In this document: piece by piece, positions 43,622 to 52,339 of the stretch
Layout: each line of letters begins with the position of its first letter
Position numbering within the stretch: the stretch's first letter is position 1
From: a bacterium C-53
Lineage (GTDB): Bacteria > Bacillota > Clostridia > Lachnospirales > Lachnospiraceae
Assembly (NCBI GenBank): GCA_003612525.1
Contig: RAZD01000008.1
Location: 62,001-126,000, forward strand
DNA length: 64,000 nt
Direction: 5' to 3'
Position numbers and translations under genes: made by a program
The notes under the pieces: generated by a model
What the model saw: only the letters and a program-made list of their open reading frames with translations
What the model was told of the DNA's origin: nothing
Databases searched by the model: none

Positions 43622-44023
43622 ATGAAAATTCAAAACAGCACAATGCCCTCAATTGCACAGCTTTCCGAACAGTATTTTAATCAGAATAAAAATACGGAAA
43701 AAGCGGCAGAGAGCGGGGCCTCATTTAGGGATGTCCTGGAGCGGACCGGGCAGGCGGCAGAAGTCAAGGAGGACGTGAAATTTTCCAAGCATGCGGTGAA
43801 TCGGTTGAGTGACCGTAAGATTGAACTTACGGGAAATCAGTTAAAGCGATTAAACGAAGGGACCCGAAAAGCGGATGCGAAAGGGATTAATGAATCTCTT
43901 GTTCTGGTGGATAATCTGGCATTTATCGTAAATATCAAGAACAATACGGTAGTGACAGCGATGGAGCAGACGGATTCGGGCGAACAAATTTACACGAATA
44001 TTGATGGTGCCGTAATTGCATAG
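43622..44023 (+). CDS. TIGR02530-type flagellar operon protein
   Basis: 133-aa small protein of a family found between flgD and flgE in Firmicutes. The conserved core is FSKHAVNRLSDRKIELTGNQLKRLNEGTRKADAKG (about 55-90), followed by LAFIVNIKNNTVVTAM. The role is not well defined; a chaperone or hook-assembly function has been suggested from position. RBS AAGGAG. Confident as family, not as function. Confidence 0.85.
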   Translation: MKIQNSTMPSIAQLSEQYFNQNKNTEKAAESGASFRDVLERTGQAAEVKEDVKFSKHAVNRLSDRKIELTGNQLKRLNEGTRKADAKGINESLVLVDNLAFIVNIKNNTVVTAMEQTDSGEQIYTNIDGAVIA

Positions 44024-44031
44024 AAGCCGGA

Positions 44032-44068
44032 CCTGTTGCCGTAAGGCAGTAAGGAGGCTTGCGGCAGG
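44032..44068 (+). other. Hairpin between the TIGR02530 gene and flgE
   Basis: CCTGTTGC (44032-44039) pairs with GCGGCAGG (44061-44068) with two wobble pairs, in the 102-bp gap before flgE. Function unknown; it could influence flgE mRNA. Confidence 0.35.
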
Positions 44069-44125
44069 CCCTGACTGACAGATGGGTCTGCGATTACGGG
44101 CGAAAGCTTAGGAGGTCAGTGAATT

Positions 44126-45541
44126 ATGATGAGATCATTGTTTTCTGGTGTGGCGGGTCTGAAAACACACCAGATCAAGATGGATGTTATTGGTAATAAC
44201 ATCGCAAACGTAAATACGGTAGGTTACAAATCGAGTTCTGTTGTTTTCAGTGATTTGATGTATCAGACGACACAGAACGCATCCGGTGCTAATGCACAGA
44301 CGGGCCGCGGCGGTGTTAACGCCAGACAGATCGGTCTCGGTGTAAAATCTGCCGCAATCGAGACGAATATTGAGACGGAAGGCGCTTCGCAGAATACAGG
44401 AAATCCTTTTGATATTCAGATTGCCGGAAATAATTTCTTTATTGTGAGCAACGGAAGCCAGAATTATTTTACAAGAGCCGGGGCATTTAAGATTGACGGA
44501 AACGGAACGCTTGTTATGTCTTCAAACGGTTACAATGTCATGGGATGGCAGGCGGATGAGCAGGGGAATATTATCAAAGATTCCGTGTCTGCGCTTCAGC
44601 CTATGAAGTCAGAGAATCTGACATCTCCGCCGGAGGCAACAACGCGGGCATATATGACTGGTATTATTGATAAGAATGATACGAATCTTGATCCTGCCGG
44701 AATGGGACTTGTAGCGACAATTGAGTTTTATGATGCGGAAGGTTACAGTTATACGGCAAAGTTTGCTTTTAAACAGAAAGCAAGTGGCGCCGGTACGCCG
44801 CCGACTGTTACACCAGCGGATAAAGACCAGTATACAATGGAGCTCATTGATGTACTTGATTCGAATGCTAAAACTATATTTAAGCAGGCGGACGGATCAG
44901 ATATGGATGCAGCAGACAGAATAACCGCTGCGGCTGCTGCTATGGCACAGCAGGATGTTGTATATGACCCTGAAAAAGGTACTTTTCAATCGGTAGGCGG
45001 TGGAACCGACACCACCTTTGAGTTGAATATCGCTGCATTAAACACGATCAATCCATCTTTTACAGAGTCGATTACTGTGGATATGACTCTCACTCAGAGT
45101 GTGGATAACAAAGGAAAATCTACAATTGGCGGTAAGTCCGGCACAAATGGCCAGGCTGATCTTGGTGCGGGACGTTCGATTGGTAAGTTAGACAGTATTT
45201 CGGTTGCACAGGATGGCAAGATTACCGGTACCTACACAAATGGTATTACTAAAATTTTGGGACAGATTGCGGTTGCAAGTTTTGCGAATCCCTGTGGTCT
45301 TAAGAAAGAGGGAGATAATCTTTATTCTGCAACACGTAACTCTGGTGAATTTGATGGAATTGGTGTTGATGTCACTGAAGATGGTGGCGGATTCTCCACA
45401 GGTGTACTGGAAATGAGTAATGTGGATTTATCTTCCGAATTTACCGAAATGATTACCACACAGCGTGGTTTCCAGGCAAACAGCCGTATTATTACGGTAT
45501 CTGATACGATGATCGAGGAACTTGTAAATCTGAAACGCTAA
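44126..45541 (+). CDS. flgE: Flagellar hook protein FlgE
   Basis: 471-aa hook subunit, exported and polymerised into the hook. MRSLFSGVAGLKTHQIKMDVIGNNIANVNTVGYK is the N-terminal axial motif; FDIQIAGNNFFIVSNG and the C-terminal VDLSSEFTEMITTQRGFQANSRIITVSDTM close the family pattern. The central part (about 190-330) is the variable exposed domain. RBS AGGAGG is 10 bases before ATG 44126. A very strong hairpin follows the gene. Confidence 0.97.
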   Translation: MMRSLFSGVAGLKTHQIKMDVIGNNIANVNTVGYKSSSVVFSDLMYQTTQNASGANAQTGRGGVNARQIGLGVKSAAIETNIETEGASQNTGNPFDIQIAGNNFFIVSNGSQNYFTRAGAFKIDGNGTLVMSSNGYNVMGWQADEQGNIIKDSVSALQPMKSENLTSPPEATTRAYMTGIIDKNDTNLDPAGMGLVATIEFYDAEGYSYTAKFAFKQKASGAGTPPTVTPADKDQYTMELIDVLDSNAKTIFKQADGSDMDAADRITAAAAAMAQQDVVYDPEKGTFQSVGGGTDTTFELNIAALNTINPSFTESITVDMTLTQSVDNKGKSTIGGKSGTNGQADLGAGRSIGKLDSISVAQDGKITGTYTNGITKILGQIAVASFANPCGLKKEGDNLYSATRNSGEFDGIGVDVTEDGGGFSTGVLEMSNVDLSSEFTEMITTQRGFQANSRIITVSDTMIEELVNLKR

Positions 45542-45549
45542 TGATAACT

Positions 45550-45579
45550 CGTGAAAGGGGACTTAAGTCCCCTTTCGCG
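45550..45579 (+). other. 30-bp near-perfect palindrome after flgE
   Basis: CGTGAAAGGGGACTT followed directly by its complement (one T-G pair). In RNA it makes a 13-bp stem with a TTAA loop, followed by only TTTACG. It may be a partial terminator or a 3'-end stabiliser that raises flgE mRNA over the downstream genes. Confidence 0.75.
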
Positions 45580-45609
45580 TTTACGATGCCGGTTTGTGGA
45601 GGGTAGGAT

Positions 45610-45798
45610 ATGATAGAGGTGACAAAATTAAATGACACGAAAATATTAATCAATCCTTTGGTGATGGAAATTGTAGAAGAAACGCCGGATACAGTAATCA
45701 CATTTACAACTGGAAGAAAAATAATTGTAAAAGAAAGTAGACAAGAGATAAAAAATTTAGTAAAATCGTATGGTAAGGAAATTTTTGCGGACAAATAG
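45610..45798 (+). CDS. flbD: FlbD family flagellar protein
   Basis: 62-aa small protein with the family sequence (MIEVTKLNDTKILINPLVMEIVEETPDTVI-type opening, then TTGRKIIVKES). Found between flgE and motA in Clostridia and spirochetes. It is thought to work at the motor or export stage, but its role is not defined. RBS GGAGGG upstream. Confidence 0.9.
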   Translation: MIEVTKLNDTKILINPLVMEIVEETPDTVITFTTGRKIIVKESRQEIKNLVKSYGKEIFADK

Positions 45799-45830
45799 CA
45801 GATTTCCGGGAAAACAGGTAGAGTAGGCAG

Positions 45831-46634
45831 GTGAGCGGTTTGGATTTAGCATCCATACTTGGTTTAGTTTTATGTATTATATTGGTTATCTTTGGTATTA
45901 TTACAGGAGATCAGGGAGTTGCTGCTATTTGGAACTTTCTGGAGTATAAGTCGGCGCTGATTACATTCGGCGGCGCAGTCTGTGCGGTACTTACTTCAAA
46001 TTCAATGGCAGGTTTTGTGGGTGGCCTTAAGAGTTTTACTATTATTTTTAAGGCACCTCTGATGGATGCACCGGGTATTATAAAGCAGATAATAGAGCTG
46101 TCGAACGTGGCGCGTAAGGAAGGTCTGCTCTCCCTTGAGGAAGCGGCGTCGAATCTGGAAGATGATTTCCTGAAGAAAGGAATTCTTCTGATTGTCGATG
46201 GTACGGATCCTGAGCTTGTACGTGCGATTATGGAGACAGAGCTTAGCAGCGTGGAGCAGAGACATAAGGATAAAATCGGATTCTGGGAGAATCTTGCCAG
46301 CATGGGTCCTGCCTGGGGTATGATTGGAACCCTGATCGGACTGATTAACATGCTTCAGAAGATGGAAGATGTTGCAGCGGTAGGACCGAATATGGCGGTT
46401 GCCTTGATTACAACACTCTATGGTTCTATGCTTGCCAACTGGATTTGTCTGCCGGTAGCTGCGAAAATGAAGTCAAACAGTGGTGATGAAATTATGGTAA
46501 AAGAAATTATGATTGAAGGCCTTTTGTCAATTCAGGCAGGAGAAAATCCCCGTGTTATTGAGGAGAAGCTGAAATCATTCCTCTCACCGGGCGATCGCAG
46601 TCAGATCAGTGACAACTCCGGAGGTGACGAATAA
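45831..46634 (+). CDS. motA: Flagellar motor stator protein MotA
   Basis: 267-aa membrane ion-channel subunit with four hydrophobic segments. LASILGLVLCIILVIFGIITGD is the first; the cytoplasmic loop carries the conserved charged pattern (RKEGLLSLEEAASNLEDDFLKKG), and MGPAWGMIGTLIGLINML and PNMAVALITTLYGSMLANWICLPVA form the last two. GTG start; alternatives were not better. It overlaps the start of motB by one base (TAATG). Confidence 0.95.
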   Translation: MSGLDLASILGLVLCIILVIFGIITGDQGVAAIWNFLEYKSALITFGGAVCAVLTSNSMAGFVGGLKSFTIIFKAPLMDAPGIIKQIIELSNVARKEGLLSLEEAASNLEDDFLKKGILLIVDGTDPELVRAIMETELSSVEQRHKDKIGFWENLASMGPAWGMIGTLIGLINMLQKMEDVAAVGPNMAVALITTLYGSMLANWICLPVAAKMKSNSGDEIMVKEIMIEGLLSIQAGENPRVIEEKLKSFLSPGDRSQISDNSGGDE

Positions 46635-47443
46635 TGGCAAAGAAAAAGAAGGAAGACGTTCCAGCACCCGGCGCTCCGGGATGGATGGCGACGTTTGGCG
46701 ATTTGATGAATCTGCTTCTTTGTTTCTTCGTTATGTTATTCTCCATGTCAACGATTGATGCGGCAAAATTTGAGCTGATGGCAGCTTCATTTGCGGACAG
46801 TTTCAGTGTATTCAGTGCGGGCGCTACAGCGATTGGTGATGGCGTTCTCGTGAGTAATGGTGTCAGCCAGCTAAACGAGCTGGATGAATATATTAACAGT
46901 ATGGGTCAGGCGGAGGACTCAGAGGAAAATAAGGAAGAGGAAGTTTATAATAATCAATCGGAACAGGAACAGCTTAAGGAGTCTGAGGAACTTGCGGAGA
47001 TGATAGAGGAAGCTGTGGAAGAACAAAATCTTGATAAGGAAATTGACATTGACTTTACTTCACAGTATGTTCTGCTTACTATGAATGGTGCCTTCCTATT
47101 TGATTCGGGAAGTGCTACAATTAAGGAAGATGCGCTTCCTGTCCTCGACAAAGTGGGAGTTATATTGGAACGCTATGCGGAAAGTACGATCGAGATAGAA
47201 GGGCATACGGATAATGTGCCGATTCATAACAGCCGTTTTGCAAATAATAATGAGCTGTCAAGTTTCAGAGCACTGTCGGTATTTGATTATCTGGTCCAGA
47301 CGACAAGCCTGGATCCGGCTACGATCAAGCATTCCGGACGCGGTGAGTATATCCCGGTTGCGGATAATTCGTCGCCGGAAGGACGCGCGAAAAATCGGCG
47401 CGTAGAGATAAAAATATATCATGCTTACAGTACGCAGCAGTAA
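46634..47443 (+). CDS. motB: Flagellar motor stator protein MotB
   Basis: 269-aa stator anchor. Single membrane helix at about 17-40 with the proton/sodium-binding Asp in ATFGDLMNLLLCFFVMLF. An acidic linker (about 95-130) precedes the OmpA-like peptidoglycan-binding domain: EIEGHTDNVPIHNSRFANNNELSSFRALSV and HSGRGEYIPV...GRAKNRRVEI. Whether H+ or Na+ is used cannot be decided here. Confidence 0.95.
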   Translation: MAKKKKEDVPAPGAPGWMATFGDLMNLLLCFFVMLFSMSTIDAAKFELMAASFADSFSVFSAGATAIGDGVLVSNGVSQLNELDEYINSMGQAEDSEENKEEEVYNNQSEQEQLKESEELAEMIEEAVEEQNLDKEIDIDFTSQYVLLTMNGAFLFDSGSATIKEDALPVLDKVGVILERYAESTIEIEGHTDNVPIHNSRFANNNELSSFRALSVFDYLVQTTSLDPATIKHSGRGEYIPVADNSSPEGRAKNRRVEIKIYHAYSTQQ

Positions 47444-47463
47444 GAAAGATGGGAGTCATAAAG

Positions 47464-47991
47464 ATGAAGAAAAATTTGTTAGCGATCATAATTCTGGCAT
47501 TACTTGTGGTGAATATTGTTATGACAGCATTTATGATGTTCACGGTCATTCCGGCGAACAAAAAAACGATTGCGTTGGTGAATGATATTGCAGGGGTCAT
47601 GAATCTGGAACTTACCAATCCGGTGGATTCTTCGGCGGCGGCAGCGTCAGTCAGTGTGGATGATACGGTTACTTATGATATTGCGGATCAGCTGACTATT
47701 TCGCTGAAAAAGAGTGAAGGTGATGATGCGGAGCATTATGTGATTGCTTCCATATCTCTTTATATGAATTCTAAGGATGAAGATTATAAAACATATGGCG
47801 GAGAGGCTGTAGCGCAGCGTGAGAGTATGATAAAAAATGAGATCAATGATGCGATCGGCAGCTATACTTATGAGGAGGCACAGGCATTGGGAAATGCCGG
47901 ACTGCAGGATGCCGTACTTGAGAAGATTCAGTCTATGTATAATTCTCGGTTTATATATAAAGTTGGTTTCCGCAATATTATGGTTCAATAG
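47464..47991 (+). CDS. fliL: Flagellar basal-body protein FliL
   Basis: 175-aa single-span protein that supports stator function. Membrane segment LLAIIILALLVVNIVMTAFMMF near the start, then a periplasmic FliL domain (DQLTISLKKSEGDD...VIASISLYM). Start 47464 has GGGAG about 8 bases before; ATG 47449 has no good site. It follows motB and precedes fliM, as usual. Confidence 0.87.
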   Translation: MKKNLLAIIILALLVVNIVMTAFMMFTVIPANKKTIALVNDIAGVMNLELTNPVDSSAAAASVSVDDTVTYDIADQLTISLKKSEGDDAEHYVIASISLYMNSKDEDYKTYGGEAVAQRESMIKNEINDAIGSYTYEEAQALGNAGLQDAVLEKIQSMYNSRFIYKVGFRNIMVQ

Positions 47992-48022
47992 AGAGACATA
48001 ATAGGAAAGGCGGTGAACTTTA

Positions 48023-49006
48023 ATGGGCGACGTATTGTCCCAAAGTGAGATAGACAGTCTGCTGCAGGCAATGAGCAGCGGTGAATTTGATGTAGATGAT
48101 ATGAAGCAGGCAGCCGATGAGCGGTCGATCAAGAATTACGACTTTAAGCGCCCGGCGAAGTTTTCAAAAGAACATTTACGTACTCTTGAAATTATATTTG
48201 AGCATTACGGAAGACTATTATCTACGAATCTTCCGGGATACTTAAGGACAAACGTACAGGTAAGCGTTGTGAATTCGGAAGCATTAACCTTTTCGGAATT
48301 TACGAATTCACTGGCAAACCCGGTTCTTCTAGGAATTGTAAATTTTGCTCCTCTGGGCGGCAATATTATGATTGAGCTGGCATCGAATCTTGGATATGCA
48401 ATGATAGATCGTATGCTTGGCGGACAGGGGGTTCCGCTTGATAAGAGTCGGGAGTTTTCCGATATAGAACTTGCGATTATTGAGAAGATTATAGTGGTCA
48501 GTGTGCGTCTTTTGAGAGAACCCTGGAAGAATGTGCTGGAAGTCAGTCCTGTGCTGGAACGTGTGGAGACAAATCCACAGTTTGCACAGATTATAGCGCC
48601 ATCTGAAATGATATCGATTGTGACGCTGAGTATCAAGGTGGGTGAAGTAGAGGGATTGATGAATATATGTCTTCCATATCTTACACTGGAAGATATCATG
48701 GATAAACTGAACACGAAGTACTGGTATTCAGCTACGCAGCGTGCTTCAGAAGAATCTTATACGGAAGAAATCGAGTCTATGGTCAGAAGAATCAGAATAC
48801 CTGTCATAGCAAAGCTTGGAACAAGCAGCATATCGGTAAGCGATTTTGTAAATCTTCAGTTGGGAGATGTCATTCGCTTGGATACGAAAGTGGAAGATGA
48901 ACTAAAGATCTACGTTGGAAATATAAAAAAATTTACCGCACTTCCCGGTGCATCAAAAGATGCATATGCAGTGAGGGTGACGTCGGTGATAAGAGAGGAG
49001 GAATAG
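48023..49006 (+). CDS. fliM: Flagellar motor switch protein FliM
   Basis: 327-aa C-ring protein, with the N-terminal CheY-P-binding segment LSQSEIDSLLQAM (about 5-17), the FliM middle domain (RPAKFSKEHLRTLEIIFEHYGRLL, GGQGVPLDKSREFSDIELAIIEKI) and a FliN-like end (VSDFVNLQLGDVIRLDT). Full length. Directly followed by fliY after 4 bases. Confidence 0.97.
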   Translation: MGDVLSQSEIDSLLQAMSSGEFDVDDMKQAADERSIKNYDFKRPAKFSKEHLRTLEIIFEHYGRLLSTNLPGYLRTNVQVSVVNSEALTFSEFTNSLANPVLLGIVNFAPLGGNIMIELASNLGYAMIDRMLGGQGVPLDKSREFSDIELAIIEKIIVVSVRLLREPWKNVLEVSPVLERVETNPQFAQIIAPSEMISIVTLSIKVGEVEGLMNICLPYLTLEDIMDKLNTKYWYSATQRASEESYTEEIESMVRRIRIPVIAKLGTSSISVSDFVNLQLGDVIRLDTKVEDELKIYVGNIKKFTALPGASKDAYAVRVTSVIREEE

Positions 49007-49010
49007 GCGG

Positions 49011-50240
49011 ATGGATGGAATGTTATCTCAGGATGAGATAAATGCCCTGTTAAACGGTATGCCGGCGGATGATGCGAGTGGTGGTACCGGAGCAGATGGG
49101 AGTTCTTCTGCCGATGCGATTATACCAGACGAGAGTCTGCTTACGGAGGCTGAGAAAGATGCGATAGGAGAGGTCGCAAATATCAGTATGGGGACTTCGG
49201 CCACCACATTTTATTCGCTGGTAAATTGCAAGGTAAATATTACAACTCCTGTGGTGGAGCTGGCAACATGGCCTAATGTAACATCAGATTACGAAAGACC
49301 GTGTGTATTTATACAGATTAAATATAAAGTGGGACTGGATGGCAGCAATATCCTGATTCTAAAAGAGCATGACGTAAAGATTATTACTGACCTGATGATG
49401 GGCGGTGACGGAACGAATACGGATGGTGAGTTGGGAGAACTTCACTTAAGTGCGATCTCGGAAGCGATGAATCAGATGATGGGTTCTGCTGCAACATCAC
49501 TTTCTTCGATGTTGGGAAGAATGATTGACATCAGTCCGCCAGAGGCAAGTCTTGTGGACCTCACAGAAATTTTGTCAGGAGATGAGATTGCCGAATTTTT
49601 AGGAGGTACATTTGTAAAGATTTCGTTCAGGATGCAGATTGGTGATCTGGTAGACAGTAAGATTATGCAGCTTTATCCTGTAGAGTTTGCGAAATCGTTG
49701 TATGATCACTTTATTAATCAGGGGGCGCCGGAACCAAGCAATATGCCGCCTGATCCGCTGGCACAGGCAGCGCCGACTCCACAGCCGGAACCAATGATGC
49801 AGCAACAGCCAATGATGCAACAACCGATGATGATGCAGCAGCCAATGATGATGCAGCCTGATCCGATGATGATGCAGCAACAGCAGATGATGATGGGTGG
49901 CGCACCGATGGGCGGCATGGGTATGGGACAGATGCCGGTCAGCAATGTGAACATTCAGCCTGCACAGTTCCAGTCATTCTCTAATAATATTAATATGATG
50001 CAAAGTCAGGAGAATATTGAGCTGATTAAGGATGTTCCGCTTGAAGTTACAGTAGAGCTTGGCAGAAGCCATAAATCCATTAGCGAGATTCTTGAATTTG
50101 TTCCGGGAACAATCATAGAGCTTGATCGAATTGCGGGAGAGCCGGTAGATGTACTGGTAAATGGCAAACATGTGGCCAAAGGCGAGGTTGTTGTCATTGA
50201 AGAGAGCTTTGGCGTCAGAGTGACGGAAATTATTAAGTAA
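49011..50240 (+). CDS. fliY: FliY: CheC-like phosphatase fused to FliN
   Basis: 409-aa Firmicutes-type switch protein. N-terminal MLSQDEINALLNG resembles the FliM CheY-P-binding peptide. Residues about 45-240 are a CheC/CheX-like phosphatase domain with two ExxN-type sites (AIGEVANISMGTSAT and AISEAMNQMMGSAAT), so it should dephosphorylate CheY-P. A linker of about 50 residues is nearly all Met, Gln, Pro and Gly. The FliN domain follows (VPLEVTVELGRSHKSISEILEFVPGTIIELDR). Confidence 0.95.
   Translation: MDGMLSQDEINALLNGMPADDASGGTGADGSSSADAIIPDESLLTEAEKDAIGEVANISMGTSATTFYSLVNCKVNITTPVVELATWPNVTSDYERPCVFIQIKYKVGLDGSNILILKEHDVKIITDLMMGGDGTNTDGELGELHLSAISEAMNQMMGSAATSLSSMLGRMIDISPPEASLVDLTEILSGDEIAEFLGGTFVKISFRMQIGDLVDSKIMQLYPVEFAKSLYDHFINQGAPEPSNMPPDPLAQAAPTPQPEPMMQQQPMMQQPMMMQQPMMMQPDPMMMQQQQMMMGGAPMGGMGMGQMPVSNVNIQPAQFQSFSNNINMMQSQENIELIKDVPLEVTVELGRSHKSISEILEFVPGTIIELDRIAGEPVDVLVNGKHVAKGEVVVIEESFGVRVTEIIK
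49791..49937 (+). repeat. Met/Gln-rich coding repeat in the fliY linker
   Basis: ATGATG/CAGCAG-like codon runs encode Met-Met-Gln-Gln-Pro units, then Gly-Met-Gly. It is an unusual low-complexity linker between the phosphatase and FliN domains, and such codon runs can change length by slippage. Confidence 0.8.
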
Positions 50241-50289
50241 TAATTGAAGATAGAAACATGTAATTTATTAGAACAGGAGTGAAAGAGCT

Positions 50290-50652
50290 ATGGCGAAAAA
50301 TATTTTGGTTTGTGATGATGCAGCATTTATGCGAATGATGATCAAGGACATTCTGACAAAGAATGGTTACAATGTTGCAGGAGAAGCAGAAAATGGTGCG
50401 AAGGCTGTTGAGAAATATGCTGAGTTGAAACCAGATTTGGTTCTGATGGATATCACAATGCCGGAGATGGACGGAATTCAGGCGTTAAAAGCAATCAAAT
50501 CAAGTGATGCGAACGCAATGGTTATTATGTGTTCCGCAATGGGACAGCAGGCAATGGTAATTGAGGCAATTCAGTCGGGCGCGAAAGACTTTATTGTAAA
50601 ACCGTTCCAGGCGGAGCGTGTTCTTGAGGCGGTAAAGAAAGTTGTTGGCTGA
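50290..50652 (+). CDS. cheY: Chemotaxis response regulator CheY
   Basis: 120-aa single-domain receiver. Acidic pair D9/D10, phosphorylated Asp at D54 (LVLMDITMPEMDG), Thr/Ser switch at MCSAMGQ and Lys at KDFIVKPF. When phosphorylated it binds FliM/FliY and changes rotation. It lies between fliY and fliO/Z, as in B. subtilis. Confidence 0.96.
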   Translation: MAKNILVCDDAAFMRMMIKDILTKNGYNVAGEAENGAKAVEKYAELKPDLVLMDITMPEMDGIQALKAIKSSDANAMVIMCSAMGQQAMVIEAIQSGAKDFIVKPFQAERVLEAVKKVVG

Positions 50653-50664
50653 TGCCGGGAGGGT

Positions 50665-50694
50665 CAGTCTGGAAATTCTGGAATTTTCAGACTG
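50665..50694 (+). other. First hairpin after cheY
   Basis: CAGTCTG (50665-50671) pairs with CAGACTG (50688-50694), enclosing a near-complementary GAAATTC segment. There is no T-run after it; it may slow transcription or mark an RNA processing point. Confidence 0.55.
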
Positions 50695-50703
50695 TAGATT
50701 TAT

Positions 50704-50726
50704 GCCTGCAATTTTGATTTGCAGGC
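50704..50726 (+). other. Second hairpin after cheY
   Basis: Perfect 8-bp stem GCCTGCAA/TTGCAGGC (50704-50711 / 50719-50726), 7-nt loop, about 10 nt after the first. It is followed by AGACGG, not T. Together they fill most of the 98-bp cheY-fliO gap. Confidence 0.6.
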
Positions 50727-50750
50727 AGACGGAAAGGCATAGGTATTGAT

Positions 50751-51119
50751 ATGAAGAGCATATTACTCACCGGATGGGAAAGTGTCTGGCAGTTTTTTTG
50801 TGTTCTTCTGATTTTTATCTTTGTTCTGGCGGTTACCTATATTACGACGCGGTTTATCGGTAACTATCAGAAGGCGCAGATATTTAACCGTAATATAGAG
50901 GTGATTGAGACATTTCGGGTTACAACAAATAAATATTTGCAGATAGTCAGAACGGCGGATAAATATCTGGTGATTGCCGTCTGTAAAGATACGATTACTA
51001 TGTTGACAGAACTTTCGGAAGATTCCATAGAGAAGCTTCCTGATAAGGGGATGCTTTCAGAGACCGAGAGTTTTCAGGCAATTATGGAAAAAGCCAGAAA
51101 AATTATACCTAAAAAGTAG
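50751..51119 (+). CDS. fliO: Flagellar biosynthetic protein FliO/FliZ
   Basis: 122-aa single-span membrane protein (FWQ... then FFCVLLIFIFVLAVTYI near residues 11-28) with a small cytoplasmic part (QIFNRNIEVIETFRVTTNKYLQIVRTADKYLVIAV). FliO helps assemble the FliP/Q/R gate; called FliZ in B. subtilis. Weakly conserved family, named chiefly by position just before fliP. Confidence 0.82.
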   Translation: MKSILLTGWESVWQFFCVLLIFIFVLAVTYITTRFIGNYQKAQIFNRNIEVIETFRVTTNKYLQIVRTADKYLVIAVCKDTITMLTELSEDSIEKLPDKGMLSETESFQAIMEKARKIIPKK

Positions 51120-51127
51120 GCGATCAG

Positions 51128-52036
51128 ATGTTTCAAATGATAGGAAAGAGGCATAAGGTTTTGATAAAAGCATTATGCCTTCTGTTTTGTACCGGCATAA
51201 TGCTTTTGGGCAATGCCGGAAATGTATTTGCTGCTGAGAGAGAAGGAAGCCGGGTACAGGATTATGATAGTCTTGGGATTTTTAATGACAGGACGAATCC
51301 ACCTACGGTGATCAGGGAGCCAGGAAGCAATGAGGCAGCGGATGACTTGAAAGAATTGAATATAGGAAATAATTTGTCCATTACTTATAATGATGGGCAG
51401 GGGAATCTGTCAGGCACTCTTCGTATACTTATTATTTTGACGATGCTTTCACTTGCTCCGGTTCTGCTGATTCTGCTTACTTCATTTACCAGGATTATTA
51501 TTGTTCTTCATTTTACGAGAGCGGCAGTCGGAACACAGACTTCACCGCCGAATCAGGTAATGCTGGGACTCGCGTTGTTCCTGACTTTTTTTATCATGAG
51601 TCCGGTTCTTTCGGAGATTAATGAGAAGGCTGTAAAACCGTTTGAGGCCGGTGAGATCAGTCAGCAGGAGTTTTTTGAGACGGCGCTTGATCCGCTTCGG
51701 GAGTTTATGTTCGGCCAGACAATGAAGAAAGATGCAATTATGTTTTTTGAAATTGCGGGGTTGGAGGCGAATGTGGAGGATATTGAGGAAATTCCGACAT
51801 CGATTCTCGTTCCTTCTTTTGTTGTCAGCGAACTTCGAAGGGCATTTACGATTGGATTTATCATATATATTCCATTTATTGTTATTGATATGGTGGTTGC
51901 CTCTACGCTTATGTCAATGGGTATGATGATGCTGCCACCGACGACGATTTCGATGCCATTTAAGATTCTTCTTTTTGTTCTGGCAGATGGATGGAATCTT
52001 GTAATTGGAAATCTTGTCCGAACGTTCTATTATTAG
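51128..52036 (+). CDS. fliP: Flagellar export gate protein FliP
   Basis: 302-aa membrane protein, core of the export gate. A cleavable signal peptide ending at AFA (about 37) precedes a polar segment, then ILIILTMLSLAPVLLILLTSFTRIIIVL, TSPPNQVMLGLALFLTFFIM and the final MMMLPPTTISMPFKILLFVLADGW match FliP. The N-terminal extension is longer than in E. coli, as in other Clostridia. Confidence 0.95.
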   Translation: MFQMIGKRHKVLIKALCLLFCTGIMLLGNAGNVFAAEREGSRVQDYDSLGIFNDRTNPPTVIREPGSNEAADDLKELNIGNNLSITYNDGQGNLSGTLRILIILTMLSLAPVLLILLTSFTRIIIVLHFTRAAVGTQTSPPNQVMLGLALFLTFFIMSPVLSEINEKAVKPFEAGEISQQEFFETALDPLREFMFGQTMKKDAIMFFEIAGLEANVEDIEEIPTSILVPSFVVSELRRAFTIGFIIYIPFIVIDMVVASTLMSMGMMMLPPTTISMPFKILLFVLADGWNLVIGNLVRTFYY

Positions 52037-52056
52037 CGGAAAGGGTGTGATACCAG

Positions 52057-52326
52057 ATGTCAATAGAAGCAGTAACCGATATTACAACTGAGACATTATT
52101 TGTGATTATTAAGACAGCAGCGCCGCTTTTGTTAATTTCTTTGTGTGTGGGACTTGTTGTCAGTATATTTCAGACGGTAACGTCAATTCAGGAACAGACA
52201 TTGACATTTGTGCCAAAGGTTCTTGCTATTTTTGTTGGCATTATGATTCTGGGACACTGGATGCTGAATAATATGATTACATTCATGACGAATCTGTGGG
52301 CGGATTTTACTTTATATATAAGGTAA
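52057..52326 (+). CDS. fliQ: Flagellar export gate protein FliQ
   Basis: 89-aa protein with two membrane helices, including SLCVGLVVSIFQTVTSIQEQTLTFVPK, the conserved FliQ segment. Part of the FliPQR gate. It lies between fliP and fliR. Confidence 0.96.
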   Translation: MSIEAVTDITTETLFVIIKTAAPLLLISLCVGLVVSIFQTVTSIQEQTLTFVPKVLAIFVGIMILGHWMLNNMITFMTNLWADFTLYIR

Positions 52327-52339
52327 CGGTGAATGGATT

